Shown here: in pieces, positions 36,463 to 45,082 of the stretch
Position numbering within the stretch: the stretch's first letter is position 1
How the letters are laid out: every line of letters starts with the position of its first letter
Source: Chloroflexota bacterium
GTDB lineage: Bacteria > Chloroflexota > UBA6077 > JACCZL01
Length of the DNA: 64,000 nucleotides
Direction: 5' to 3'
Assembly: GCA_030447245.1 (NCBI GenBank)
Contig: JAUJPG010000023.1
Span: 1-64,000 of the forward strand
Position numbers and translations under genes: made by a program
Notes under the pieces: model-generated
Seen by the model: only the letters and a program-made list of their open reading frames with translations
What the model was told of the DNA's origin: nothing
Databases searched by the model: none

Positions 36463-36830
36463 TCTGGTTCCGCGCCCCGCACGGGGCGTTTCGGACGGCG
36501 GTCAGGCGCAACATGAGGCTCCGAACCCGGCACGCGCGACCGGCGTAGCGCCAGCAGCACCAGGCCGGTCAGAATGGTTTGGAGCCCGTAAAACAGGTAC
36601 TCTTCAAGCGGGACGTAGCCGATGATGATGCCGGCGATCAGCGACCGGTCGTAGGTCCAGACCCCAAGCGCGACGATCAGGTTGTCCCACGGCGTCGTGT
36701 ACGCAAAGGCCACCAGCGCCAGGATAGCCAAGGAGCGCAGATACCGCGCGCTGAGTCGCCGCCGCAGAGCTATGCCAAACACCACAATTGGCAGGACGAG
36801 AAAGACGACGAGGAATTGCCCGTAGCTCAC
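36459..36830 (-). CDS. crtYc: Lycopene cyclase domain protein, CrtYc-like subunit
   Basis: 123 residues, three helices. Motifs VAFAYTTPWDNLIVALGVW and GYVPLEEYLFYGLQT are typical of the CrtYc half. The pair should close a beta ring on one or both ends of lycopene. Together with CruF, which needs an open end, a monocyclic product is expected. Confidence 0.88.
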   Translation of the reverse strand: MSYGQFLVVFLVLPIVVFGIALRRRLSARYLRSLAILALVAFAYTTPWDNLIVALGVWTYDRSLIAGIIIGYVPLEEYLFYGLQTILTGLVLLALRRSRVPGSEPHVAPDRRPKRPVRGAEPD

Positions 36831-36902
36831 GGCACACCCTCAGCGGGGATCGGCGAACATTCTGCGCGCCCCCAAGATCATACGATCCGGGCCCGGCCCG
36901 GG

Positions 36903-38372
36903 GTGACTGCTCGAACGGCGCAGCGCCGGGGGGAGCTCGCGGCGCTCTCGGCGCTGGTGTCCAGCGCGCTCCTGGCCGGGTTGGTCGGCGCCCCGCCGCC
37001 CCTCGAGCCGCTGGCGGCACTCATCATGGAGTGGACGCCCGTCCCGGTCGCCAACGCGCTGTTGGACGCGCTCGGACGCCTGGGCAAACCCCTTGCCCTC
37101 TGGGGCGCCGCCGCGCTCGTGCTGGCCATTGGCGGCCCGCTCGCGATCCTTGCCTGGCGCGGACCATTCGGCAGCCTGAATGGCGCCGCGGTGACGACAG
37201 TGGCTCTGCTGCTCTGCTGGCCACTGTTCAGGCCCACCTCGACGCTCGGGCCGGCGACCCTCCTGGCCGCCTACCTGCTCGCGCTGGGATGGCTCGGCCT
37301 TCGTCGACCTGCCCACTCGGCCGATTTGGTCGGTCGGCGTCAGTTCCTACTCGTCGCTGCGCGGAACGCCGGGGCGCTGGGTCTGGTCAGCCTCCTGCCA
37401 CTCGCCGCGGCGGCCGCTCGTGCCGCCGTGCACGGGCGGACCGCGCGTGGGCCACTCTTCCCGTTTTCGCCCCCGAGCCCGCGCGCGGCCGGCTATGACC
37501 TGGAGGGGCTGACCCCAGAAGTCACGTCCGCCGGCTCGTTCTACCGGATGAGCAAGAACGTCGCGGACCCGGTCGTCGACGGGAACGTCTGGAGCCTGAC
37601 CATCTCCGGCCAGGTTCGGAAGACGATAAGCCTGACTCTGGACGATGTAGCGTCGTTGCCGCGCACCGACCGCTGGGTCACCATGCAGTGCGTCAGTAAC
37701 CCCGTCGGCGGGCCTCTCTGGAGTGCTGCGCTCTTCTCCGGCGTCACTCTCGCCGAGGTGCTTGGTCGGGCTGAGCCGCTGCCGGGTGCCGCCTGGGTCA
37801 GCTTCGAGGCGCCGGACGGCCACCGCGAGCAGCTCCCGCTGGCCCGGGCGCTTGACCCGTCGGTGCTGGTCGCGTATGGAATGAACGGCGACTGGCTGGA
37901 GGGGCCCCACGGGTTCCCAGTCCGCCTGCTGGCGACCGGCCTGTACGGCTTCCGCAGCGTCAAGTGGCTGTCCAGGATCGACGTCCGCGACGAGCCACGC
38001 CCCGGGCATTGGGAGGAGCGAGGTTGGACCGCTGCTGACGTCCACACCACGGCGCGGGTCGACCTGGTCCGCCGCGATCCCGCCGTCGGAACTCGCGCCC
38101 TTGGAGCCGGAGTTGCGTTTGCCGGCCTGCGCGGCGTGAGCGCGGTTGAGGTGCGGGTTGATGGCGGCTCCTGGCGGCCGGCCGAGCTCCACGTGCCGCC
38201 GCTCGCGCCGGCGATGTGGGTCCAGTGGCGGGCCGAGTTGGACCTACCGCCTGGCGAGGCGCGCGTCGAGGCGCGGGCGATCGACGGCCGCGGGGTTCCG
38301 CAGGATGTAACCCCGCGCGGCCAGTACCCGATCGGTGCGGCCGGCCTGCATGGGCTGGTGGTGCGAGGCTGA
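36903..38372 (+). CDS. Membrane-anchored sulfite oxidase-like molybdopterin enzyme
   Basis: 489 residues. Four or five N-terminal helices (about 10-140), then an internal twin-arginine-like VGRRQFLLVAARNAGALGLV before the catalytic domain. The molybdenum-binding Cys is in VTMQCVSNPVGGPLW, followed by FEAPDGHREQLPLARAL, YGMNGDWLEGPHGFPVRLL and the SVKWLSRI segment of the sulfite-oxidase fold, with a C-terminal dimerisation domain. No haem domain is seen. GTG at 36903. Divergent from crtYc, followed directly by a GT2 gene (TGA-ATG), so it is physically part of the carotenoid run. Confidence 0.86.
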   Translation: MTARTAQRRGELAALSALVSSALLAGLVGAPPPLEPLAALIMEWTPVPVANALLDALGRLGKPLALWGAAALVLAIGGPLAILAWRGPFGSLNGAAVTTVALLLCWPLFRPTSTLGPATLLAAYLLALGWLGLRRPAHSADLVGRRQFLLVAARNAGALGLVSLLPLAAAAARAAVHGRTARGPLFPFSPPSPRAAGYDLEGLTPEVTSAGSFYRMSKNVADPVVDGNVWSLTISGQVRKTISLTLDDVASLPRTDRWVTMQCVSNPVGGPLWSAALFSGVTLAEVLGRAEPLPGAAWVSFEAPDGHREQLPLARALDPSVLVAYGMNGDWLEGPHGFPVRLLATGLYGFRSVKWLSRIDVRDEPRPGHWEERGWTAADVHTTARVDLVRRDPAVGTRALGAGVAFAGLRGVSAVEVRVDGGSWRPAELHVPPLAPAMWVQWRAELDLPPGEARVEARAIDGRGVPQDVTPRGQYPIGAAGLHGLVVRG

Positions 38373-39671
38373 ATGCAGCGCTGCCGCCGTCGCGTGAGTC
38401 ACCGTCCCCGAATGGTGCGATCCCTCGCGTCCTCGGCCGCCCTGGCTGCCCGCATCGCGCCCTGGGACTCACTGGCGCTTCAGGCGGGCTTTGCGGTCCG
38501 ATCCTGGGCCGGCTACCGTCGATGGCCGAGCCTGCCCGAAGGGCCGGCGCCGTCTCAGCTGCCGCCTGTCTCGATCATCGTCCCCGCTCGCGACGAGTCC
38601 GACAATCTCTTGCGGCTGCTGCCCTCGCTGCTCTGCCTGGAACCGGCGCCGACGGAGGTGCTGGTGGTGGACGATCGATCCATCGACGACACCGCCGCTG
38701 TTGCCGCCGGCTTCGGCGCCCGCGTCCTCCAGGCCACCGAGCCGCCGGCGGGCTGGAGCGGGAAGAACTGGGCCTGCCAGCTCGGACGGCGCGAAGCGCG
38801 AGGCGAGTGGCTCCTGTTCACCGACGCCGACACCTGGCACGCCCCGGCGTCGATGGGAGCGGCGCTGCGCGCCGCGCTCGTCGAGGAGGCCGATCTGCTG
38901 AGCGTGCTGACCGGCCAGGACTGTCGCGGCTTGTGGGAGAAGCTGGTCCTGCCCTTCGCCTACGGCCAGTACTTCGCGGCCGCCCAACCCGAGTGGGCTA
39001 ATAACGATCGTGCGCCAACCGCGTTGGCGAATGGTCAGTACCTGCTCGTCCGTGCCGCCGCCTACGATCGGGTCGGCGGCCACGCGGCCGTCCGCGGGAG
39101 CCTTGGCGAGGACGTCGACCTCGCGCGTCACCTGCGCCGCGCCGGGGGCCGGGTCCGGGTCCTTCGCGCAGAGCGGCTGGTCCGGGTGCGGATGTACAGG
39201 TCGCTCGCCGGGATCCAGTCCGGGTTCCGCAAGTACATGGCCGGCTACCTCCGAGCATACTGGCCGCATGGCATCCTCGTCGCCGCCTCGACGGCCTACG
39301 CCGGGCTCCCGCTGATCAGCCTTGTCCAGGCGCTCTTGGGACGCGGTCCGGCCACGCCAGCGTCCGCCGCCTTGGCGTACGCCATTGGGGTAGCGGCCTA
39401 CCTGCCCTGGCTCCGCTGGTTCGGCGTGCAGCCGGCCTACGCCCTGCTCCAGCCACTCGCCTACGCCGCGTTCCAGGCCATCGCGCTGGAGGCTGGACTG
39501 CGGAGCCTTTTCGGCATCCGCGTGACCTGGAAAGGCCGGCGCTACCGCGCCTCATCACGCGGCCAAGGGCGAGCGAGGAGAGAGGCGAGACCAAAGGCGA
39601 TGGACCGTCGACGACTGCGTGACTGTCCGATCGCCCATCCTTGGGCATTCCTCGTTCGTCCTCGCAACTGA
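38373..39671 (+). CDS. GT2 glycosyltransferase, membrane-bound (second copy)
   Basis: 432 residues. GT-A domain with VSIIVPARDESDNLLRLLPS, VLVVDDRSIDDTAAVAAGFG and FTDADTW, then helices in the last third. The acceptor-side GEDVDLARHLRRAGGRV matches the (Q/E)D…RW-type region of membrane GT2 enzymes such as CruG and HpnB. The ATG lies directly after the molybdoenzyme stop; ATG at 38412 is an alternative. The last 40 residues are arginine-rich and unusual. Confidence 0.82.
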   Translation: MQRCRRRVSHRPRMVRSLASSAALAARIAPWDSLALQAGFAVRSWAGYRRWPSLPEGPAPSQLPPVSIIVPARDESDNLLRLLPSLLCLEPAPTEVLVVDDRSIDDTAAVAAGFGARVLQATEPPAGWSGKNWACQLGRREARGEWLLFTDADTWHAPASMGAALRAALVEEADLLSVLTGQDCRGLWEKLVLPFAYGQYFAAAQPEWANNDRAPTALANGQYLLVRAAAYDRVGGHAAVRGSLGEDVDLARHLRRAGGRVRVLRAERLVRVRMYRSLAGIQSGFRKYMAGYLRAYWPHGILVAASTAYAGLPLISLVQALLGRGPATPASAALAYAIGVAAYLPWLRWFGVQPAYALLQPLAYAAFQAIALEAGLRSLFGIRVTWKGRRYRASSRGQGRARREARPKAMDRRRLRDCPIAHPWAFLVRPRN

Positions 39672-40408
39672 TGGCGCGCTGGACGCGGGCGATCTCCTGG
39701 CTGCCGACCGATACACGCCGCGTGCTGGACGACGGCTCGGCGTTCGGATTCGCCACCGTACGCGTGCATCGCGCACTCCAATCGGGTCGTGGCCAGGCGC
39801 CGCTTGTCGTCGGGCTGGAGTACGATGCCCGCTACGTCAACCGCGCCCGGCGATCGTACCCGTGGCTCGAGTTCGTGCGCGGTAAAGCCGAGGAGCTGCC
39901 GTTCTCGGCCGGCGCGTTCGACGCGGTCCTGCTGCTGGATGTGCTGGAACACCTGCCGTCGGAGGAGCCGGCGCTGGCCGAGGTCTGGCGCGTGCTTCGC
40001 CCCGGGGGGGCGCTCCTGACCAGCGTCCCCTACCTTGGCCCGCTGGCTTGGGCGGACTCGCTCAACGTGTACGGAGACCTCCGCCGGCGGCTGCCGTTCC
40101 TTCTACCGCTAGACGCGACCGAGCAAGGATGTCCGCGTCACCGCCACTACTCGGTGGCTGACCTGGACATCCTGCTCAGCGGTCGCTTCCAGATCGAACG
40201 CGTCGCGCGGACCGGCCTCGGACTGGCCGAGCCGATCAACCTGGCCCTTCTTCTGCTCTGTCGAGGCCTGCTTCGCTCCGGCCACGCGTACAACGCCCTT
40301 CGCTATCTCTACTACGCCGTCCATCTGGCCGAAGACCTGGTGCCAGCCGGCCGCTGGGGCTACAACCTGACTGTCCGCGCGCGCCGGCTGGACGCAGCCC
40401 CCTGCTAG
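39671..40408 (+). CDS. SAM-dependent methyltransferase, class I
   Basis: 245 residues. The glycine-rich SAM loop is partly changed (VVGLEYDARYVNRARRSYP gives the acidic residue of motif II). The later VLLLDVLEHLPSEEPALAEV and RVLRPGGALLTSVP are clear Methyltransf_11 motifs. Start ATG at 39671 overlaps the GT2 stop (TGATG), so it belongs to this operon. It might modify the carotenoid sugar or a quinone; not decidable. Confidence 0.8.
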   Translation: MARWTRAISWLPTDTRRVLDDGSAFGFATVRVHRALQSGRGQAPLVVGLEYDARYVNRARRSYPWLEFVRGKAEELPFSAGAFDAVLLLDVLEHLPSEEPALAEVWRVLRPGGALLTSVPYLGPLAWADSLNVYGDLRRRLPFLLPLDATEQGCPRHRHYSVADLDILLSGRFQIERVARTGLGLAEPINLALLLLCRGLLRSGHAYNALRYLYYAVHLAEDLVPAGRWGYNLTVRARRLDAAPC

Positions 40409-40425
40409 GGGCGATGCGTCCGCGT

Positions 40426-41127
40426 TCAATCCACCTCGAACTTCGCTGGCGCGGTGGCGCGGTCCGCGTCGCGATACGCGGCAACGGCGACCTGCTGACG
40501 TTCGAAAGAGACCCAGTTCACCTTGTACAACCGGCGACCGACGCGGAACGTCTCGCCCTTGTACAGATAGTCGTCGCGGGGCTCGCGGGTGGAGCGCACG
40601 AGTAGGCCCATGACGCGGGTTTCGCGCGGCACGATCAGTTCGCTGTGGATGACGGCGTAGGCGCTCTGGTCGGGGTGCACCGCTTCCTGGCGACGCTGGA
40701 TGCTGGCGATAGTGAGCGTGCGCGTCTGGGAGCCGCCGATTTGAGCGCCGACGTCCAGGCGGACTAGCTCGTCGAACTCGGTGTCCTGGGCGAGCGCGTC
40801 GCGTGGCGGATGGGCCGGGTCGGCCACGTCACGGACCGACTGAACCGCCCGGCCGACGGTGCTCGCGCCATCTCCGAGCGCCGCGCCGATCCGATTGCCA
40901 ACGCTTGCCGTTGCGCCCCCGCCGACGCCGAGTATGCCCATCAGGCCGACGAGGACGGTTAGGAGGATCAGCAGCAGCGTGAGCTTGACGAGTAGTCCAA
41001 CCCCACGGCTAGCTACCCCGAGGAGATCGCCGTCACGGCGCGCCAGCGGGCGGACCGGTCGGACGCGGGTCATCAACGCATCGTCGTCATCATGGCGCCG
41101 TAGGGACCGTGCGTCGTCCACCATCAT
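40426..41127 (-). CDS. Membrane-anchored hypothetical protein
   Basis: 233 residues. A charged N-terminus (RRHDDDDAL, then arginine-rich) precedes one hydrophobic helix at about 45-70. The exposed domain begins near TEFDELVRLDVGAQIGG and contains TRTLTIASIQRRQEAVHPDQ, SELIVPRETRVMGLLV and a beta-rich end (RLYKVNWVSFERQQVAVAAY). It is reminiscent of DUF4230-type proteins, which I cannot confirm. 78 bases downstream of the DUF4349 lipoprotein gene on the same strand. Confidence 0.6.
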   Translation of the reverse strand: MMVDDARSLRRHDDDDALMTRVRPVRPLARRDGDLLGVASRGVGLLVKLTLLLILLTVLVGLMGILGVGGGATASVGNRIGAALGDGASTVGRAVQSVRDVADPAHPPRDALAQDTEFDELVRLDVGAQIGGSQTRTLTIASIQRRQEAVHPDQSAYAVIHSELIVPRETRVMGLLVRSTREPRDDYLYKGETFRVGRRLYKVNWVSFERQQVAVAAYRDADRATAPAKFEVD

Positions 41128-41205
41128 CCCTCAGTGTACCGCTCGCCGAGCGTCGTCGCTGAGGCGACGCCCGGCCAGCTCGACGCGTTCAGGCTGAGCC
41201 GGCGC

Positions 41206-42180
41206 TCAGGGGCCGCCACCCGAAGTGGGAGCCGGCGTAGCCTCAGGACGACCAAGATTTAATCGCGGAACCCGGACCAGTCGCCGAACCAGCCACAGGA
41301 TCGCCAGCAGTCCGCCCCAGACCGGCGTGAAGATCAGCAGCCAGATGGCCGCGGTCCCGAGGGCGCTCACCCAACGGCCAAGCTCGGCGAGCGCCTGGCC
41401 GGCTATCGTATCGGGTCGCCAGCCGTCGCGCCCGAAGGTAGCCTGCTCGCGCATCTGAAGGTTGATCGTCGCCATCTCAGAACGGCGTTCCAGCGCCTGC
41501 TTGCGTCCCTGGATCTGCTCGATCTGGCCGCGCACGTTGGTCAGCTCGCGCTGGACTTGCAGGAGGTCTTCCACCCGCTGGGCCTTACTGAGCAGGGCGA
41601 GCAGGCTGTCCTCGCTGGCCCGGAGATTGCGCAATCGAGACTCCAGGTCGACGTGCTCCTCGGTGACATCCTGGCCTTGAGCCTGCTCGTCGATCACCCT
41701 GGCGGCAACACCGCGCAGACGGTCGAGCGTCAATTGGACGTTCGCGGCGTTGGCTGGCACGCGGACCGTCATCGTCGCCATGGTACGGTCGCCGTCCTGT
41801 CGAATCTGGGAAGCAGCAACCACGCCGCCCTGTTCAAGGGCGATCCGCTCGACCAGCCGATACGCTTCCTGGACGTCGCCGACGCCGAGCGTGAGAGTGA
41901 ACGTGCGGATGATCATCCGATCGAGACCCGGCAGGTTCTGCTGGGCGGCCTCGGCGGCACTCGCGGCGCCCGTCGGCGGGGCGCCCGGAGCGGCGGCCCG
42001 TGCCTGAGCGGGCGCGGCCGCGGGCCTCACAACATCGGCGGTGGCCCCGCTGCTGGAAGCTGGTGCGTCCGAGGACGCGACCTCGGCCGACTTCGCCGGC
42101 GCGGAGCTGGGGCTGGCCGCGCATGCGCCGCTGATTACGAGGCTGAGCAGGCTCACGATGGTCAACGTTCGCATCGGCAT
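41206..42180 (-). CDS. DUF4349 lipoprotein
   Basis: 324 residues. Lipobox VISGAC near residue 19, an Ala/Ser/Pro linker, then the DUF4349 domain with TMTVRVPANAANVQLTLDRL, GQDVTEEHVDLESRLRNLRA, KAQRVEDLLQVQRELTNVRG and a coiled coil IEQIQGRKQALERRSEMATI. One helix near residue 275-300 at the C-terminus anchors it a second time. This family is found in the envelope of many bacteria without known function. Confidence 0.88.
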   Translation of the reverse strand: MPMRTLTIVSLLSLVISGACAASPSSAPAKSAEVASSDAPASSSGATADVVRPAAAPAQARAAAPGAPPTGAASAAEAAQQNLPGLDRMIIRTFTLTLGVGDVQEAYRLVERIALEQGGVVAASQIRQDGDRTMATMTVRVPANAANVQLTLDRLRGVAARVIDEQAQGQDVTEEHVDLESRLRNLRASEDSLLALLSKAQRVEDLLQVQRELTNVRGQIEQIQGRKQALERRSEMATINLQMREQATFGRDGWRPDTIAGQALAELGRWVSALGTAAIWLLIFTPVWGGLLAILWLVRRLVRVPRLNLGRPEATPAPTSGGGP

Positions 42181-42272
42181 GACGGCCTCCCTGGCTGGTG
42201 CTGCTTGTGCTAGGAGACGCGCCGGCGAGCCCGTTGGTTCCAGATGGGCCGCTCAGGTACGATGAGCCTCCC

Positions 42273-43061
42273 ATGAGCGACCCCCTGCTGCTGGAGCATC
42301 GCGGCCCGGTCCGCACGATCACGTTCAACCGTCCCGAGCAGCGGAACGCGCTCCGTCCTGACGAGTGGCTGCGGTTGCGCGACCTGCTCGGCGAGATCGA
42401 GGCGGACGCTGCGGCGCGGGTGGTGATCCTGCGCGGCGCCGGCGGTCGGGCCTTCTCGGCCGGCTATGACATTGGTGCACTGCGGCAGCTCGAACAGCGC
42501 GGCATCGTCCTCTCGACGCCGGAGGATCCGTTCGAGATCGCGCTGGCCGCCGTGGTCGCGCACCCGTTGCCGATCATTGCGCTCGTCGACGGGTTCGCGG
42601 TCGGAGGCGGCTGCACGCTGGCGGCCGGCTGCGATCTGCGGCTGGCCGGCGCAGGTGCCCGTTTCGGGATGCCGCCGGCCAGGCTCGGCGTCTTGTACAG
42701 CGCGACCGAGTTGAAGCCATTTTTGGACCTCATCGGTCCGGGGCGCACCAAGCTGCTGTTCTACTCAGGACGGATCGTCGATGCACGGCGTGCCTGGGAG
42801 CTTGGGCTCGTCGAGGTCGTCCTGCCCGACGACGAGCTTGAGACGTACGCCTACGCGCTCGCCGACGAGATCGCGGCAAACGCCCCGCTCTCGGTCCGCG
42901 GCACCAAGCGCATCCTCGGCCACATGACCGGCGCCCCTCCCTCGCCCTCCGCTGCCGAGGACATCGATGCGACGATCCGCGCGGTCAACACCAGTGCCGA
43001 CCTGCGCGAGGGCATGCAGGCCTTCTTGGAGAAGCGCCGACCCGACTTCCGCGGGCGCTAG
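42273..43061 (+). CDS. Crotonase family protein lacking hydratase glutamates
   Basis: 262 residues. Starts MSDPLLLEHRGPVRTITFNR. The oxyanion loop AFSAGYDIGALRQL and GFAVGGGCTLAAGCDLRLA are present, but the position of the first catalytic Glu is Thr (GGGCTLA) and the second region reads GMPPARLGVLYSATEL without PE. It is therefore probably an isomerase, thioesterase or decarboxylase rather than a hydratase. Divergent from the DUF4349 gene, convergent with the opuBC-like gene. Confidence 0.83.
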   Translation: MSDPLLLEHRGPVRTITFNRPEQRNALRPDEWLRLRDLLGEIEADAAARVVILRGAGGRAFSAGYDIGALRQLEQRGIVLSTPEDPFEIALAAVVAHPLPIIALVDGFAVGGGCTLAAGCDLRLAGAGARFGMPPARLGVLYSATELKPFLDLIGPGRTKLLFYSGRIVDARRAWELGLVEVVLPDDELETYAYALADEIAANAPLSVRGTKRILGHMTGAPPSPSAAEDIDATIRAVNTSADLREGMQAFLEKRRPDFRGR

Positions 43062-43111
43062 CCGGGCGGCCCTCCCTCTTGTGACCTCCACCCGACCCTG
43101 ACGCTCAGTGA

Positions 43112-44242
43112 CTACCTGACCAGGTTCTTGGACTTGAGCCACTCGGCCGCGACGTCACGCGGCTCGCGCCGGTCGACGCCCACCTGGCGGTTGAGGTCGA
43201 TGAGCTCCTCGGTGGTCAACAGACGTGTGACGCCGTTGATCAGCGTTCGAAACTCGAGCGGCGCGCGGGTCAGCAGCTCATCGCGGACGACCGGCACGAT
43301 GTTGTCGGCAAGCTGGAGCTTCTTGTCGTCTTCGAGCACCACGAACCCGCGCTGTGTGATCACGGCATCCGTGCTGAAGATGAGGGCGACGTCCACCTGG
43401 CCGCCGTCCAGCGCCGCAACGGTCAGCGGCCCTCCGGCGTCCAGCGGCCGGAACTCCTTGAAGGTGATGCCGTAGGTGCGCTCCAGCCCCTGCAGGCAGA
43501 ACGGGCGCTGCGGACACTCCGGCGGGCCACCCAGCACCAGCTGCTGGGCGACGGGCGCCAGGTCGCTCATCTTGGCGAGGTTGAGGCGCTCAGCCGTCGC
43601 CCTGGTGACGGCGAAAGCGTTCGTGTTGATGCCAGGCGCGTAGTCCAGCGCGCTGATCCCCTTGGGGCGAAGCGCTTCCTGGAATCGAGCGGCCGTTTCG
43701 GCCGCGTCAGAGCTTCCGACCACCTGGGCTCGCGTCTGGAACGCCAGCGCGGTGGCCAGGTACTCGGGATAGATGTCGATCTGCCCCGATTCGAGGGCTG
43801 GCGCAACGATCTCACGGTTGCCGAGGTTGAGCCGCCGCTCGACCCGATAGCCGTCCGACTCCAGCACTTGCGAGTACAGCTCGGCCAGGATGACCTGTTC
43901 GCTGAAGTTGGTTGACCCCACGCGGACGGCTGGCTTGGGACTGCCCGGCGGAGCCGGCGGCGGCAGCCCGGCGACGACCGGCGAGGGCGAAGCTGCCGCG
44001 ATTGGCGACGGCGAGACGCCAGCCACCGGCGACGGCTTGGCTACCGCGGCGCCCGGCGAGGCCACGCCCGCCGGCGAGGGAGACGCCGCTACGGCGGGCG
44101 ACGGCGACGCGGCCGCCGGCTTGGTCGCCTCGGCCGGCTTGGCTGGCGCCGTCGTTGCTGTGGGCTGGGCGCCGCCGCCACAGCCAGCGAGCACAAGGCT
44201 GAAGACGGCGAGCAACGCCGTAGCGATTCGAACTCTCGACAT
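43112..44242 (-). CDS. Compatible-solute ABC transporter binding lipoprotein (OpuBC/OsmF type)
   Basis: 376 residues. Lipobox LVLAGC; then an unusually long linker of about 80 residues built of short ASPSP/PSPVA units (about 43930-44180). The binding domain starts VRVGSTNFSEQVILAELYSQ, then GQIDIYPEYLATAL, GINTNAFAVTRA and AALDGGQVDVALIFSTDAVI, typical of glycine betaine/choline-type proteins (OpuAC). It is the last gene of the operon, 83 bases after the second permease. Confidence 0.88.
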   Translation of the reverse strand: MSRVRIATALLAVFSLVLAGCGGGAQPTATTAPAKPAEATKPAAASPSPAVAASPSPAGVASPGAAVAKPSPVAGVSPSPIAAASPSPVVAGLPPPAPPGSPKPAVRVGSTNFSEQVILAELYSQVLESDGYRVERRLNLGNREIVAPALESGQIDIYPEYLATALAFQTRAQVVGSSDAAETAARFQEALRPKGISALDYAPGINTNAFAVTRATAERLNLAKMSDLAPVAQQLVLGGPPECPQRPFCLQGLERTYGITFKEFRPLDAGGPLTVAALDGGQVDVALIFSTDAVITQRGFVVLEDDKKLQLADNIVPVVRDELLTRAPLEFRTLINGVTRLLTTEELIDLNRQVGVDRREPRDVAAEWLKSKNLVR

Positions 44243-44325
44243 GCAAGTATCCTCCCAGGATGACGGCGACGATTATGGCCGTTTTGAGCAGCCAGTCGCC
44301 TGATTCGGAGCGGCCCACGGACCGG

Positions 44326-45045
44326 TCAGCGCGGACTCGCGGTTTCCGGTGCGTCCCGCTGCGCCGAATCAGCCCGCGCGCCGGTCGAGACCGCCAGGCG
44401 CTCGACGATCCCGAACGCGAGCTCGACAGCCACTGCCAGTAAAGCGACGAGGATGGCCCCCACGACCAGTCGCTCGTACTCCTGCAGAGCCAGTCCGTCG
44501 ATGATGTAGCGGCCCAGCCCACCGCCGGCCACGAGCGCGCCGAGCGTCGCCGTGGCCACGACCGCGACTGCCGCGTTCCGGACCCCGACGATGATCAGCG
44601 GAGCGGCTAGCGGTAGCTCGACTTCGGAGAGCACGTGCCACTCCCGAAATCCCATCCCGCGGGCCGCCTCCAGCACGTCGCGGTCGACCTCGCGAACGGC
44701 GACGAAGCTGTTCGTCAGGATCGGCGGAACCGCCAGCGGGATCATCGCCAACAACGTCGGCCAGAACCCCAGACCGAGACCGAGTGAGAAGGCGAGCGGC
44801 AGCGCGAATGCGAGCAGCGCCATCGAAGGCAGCGCCCGGCCCATGTTGGCGACGTTGATCGCTGCGAAGCCTCCGCGCCCGGTGTGCCCGAGTAGGACTC
44901 CGAGCGGCAGCGCAATCAGGATCGCGATCCCAACCGCCAATCCGGAGAGGAACAGGTGCTCGCCAACGCGGTTCGGGATGCCGTCTACCCCTTGCCACCG
45001 GCTCGGATTCGACAGCCACGCCCCGACCTGGCCTAGGAAGCCCAT
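44326..45045 (-). CDS. Compatible-solute ABC transporter permease (OpuBD-like)
   Basis: 239 residues, about five helices. MetI-type permease motif LAMIPLAVPPILTNSFVAVR and then ARGMGFREWHVLSEVELPLA. The pattern VGEHLFLSGLAVGIAILIAL at the N-terminus is shared with the other permease gene. Pairs with the permease at 45083-45739. Confidence 0.88.
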   Translation of the reverse strand: MGFLGQVGAWLSNPSRWQGVDGIPNRVGEHLFLSGLAVGIAILIALPLGVLLGHTGRGGFAAINVANMGRALPSMALLAFALPLAFSLGLGLGFWPTLLAMIPLAVPPILTNSFVAVREVDRDVLEAARGMGFREWHVLSEVELPLAAPLIIVGVRNAAVAVVATATLGALVAGGGLGRYIIDGLALQEYERLVVGAILVALLAVAVELAFGIVERLAVSTGARADSAQRDAPETASPR

Positions 45046-45082
45046 CTTCCCGCTCGGCTCCCCACAGCGCTCGGGTGAAGCA

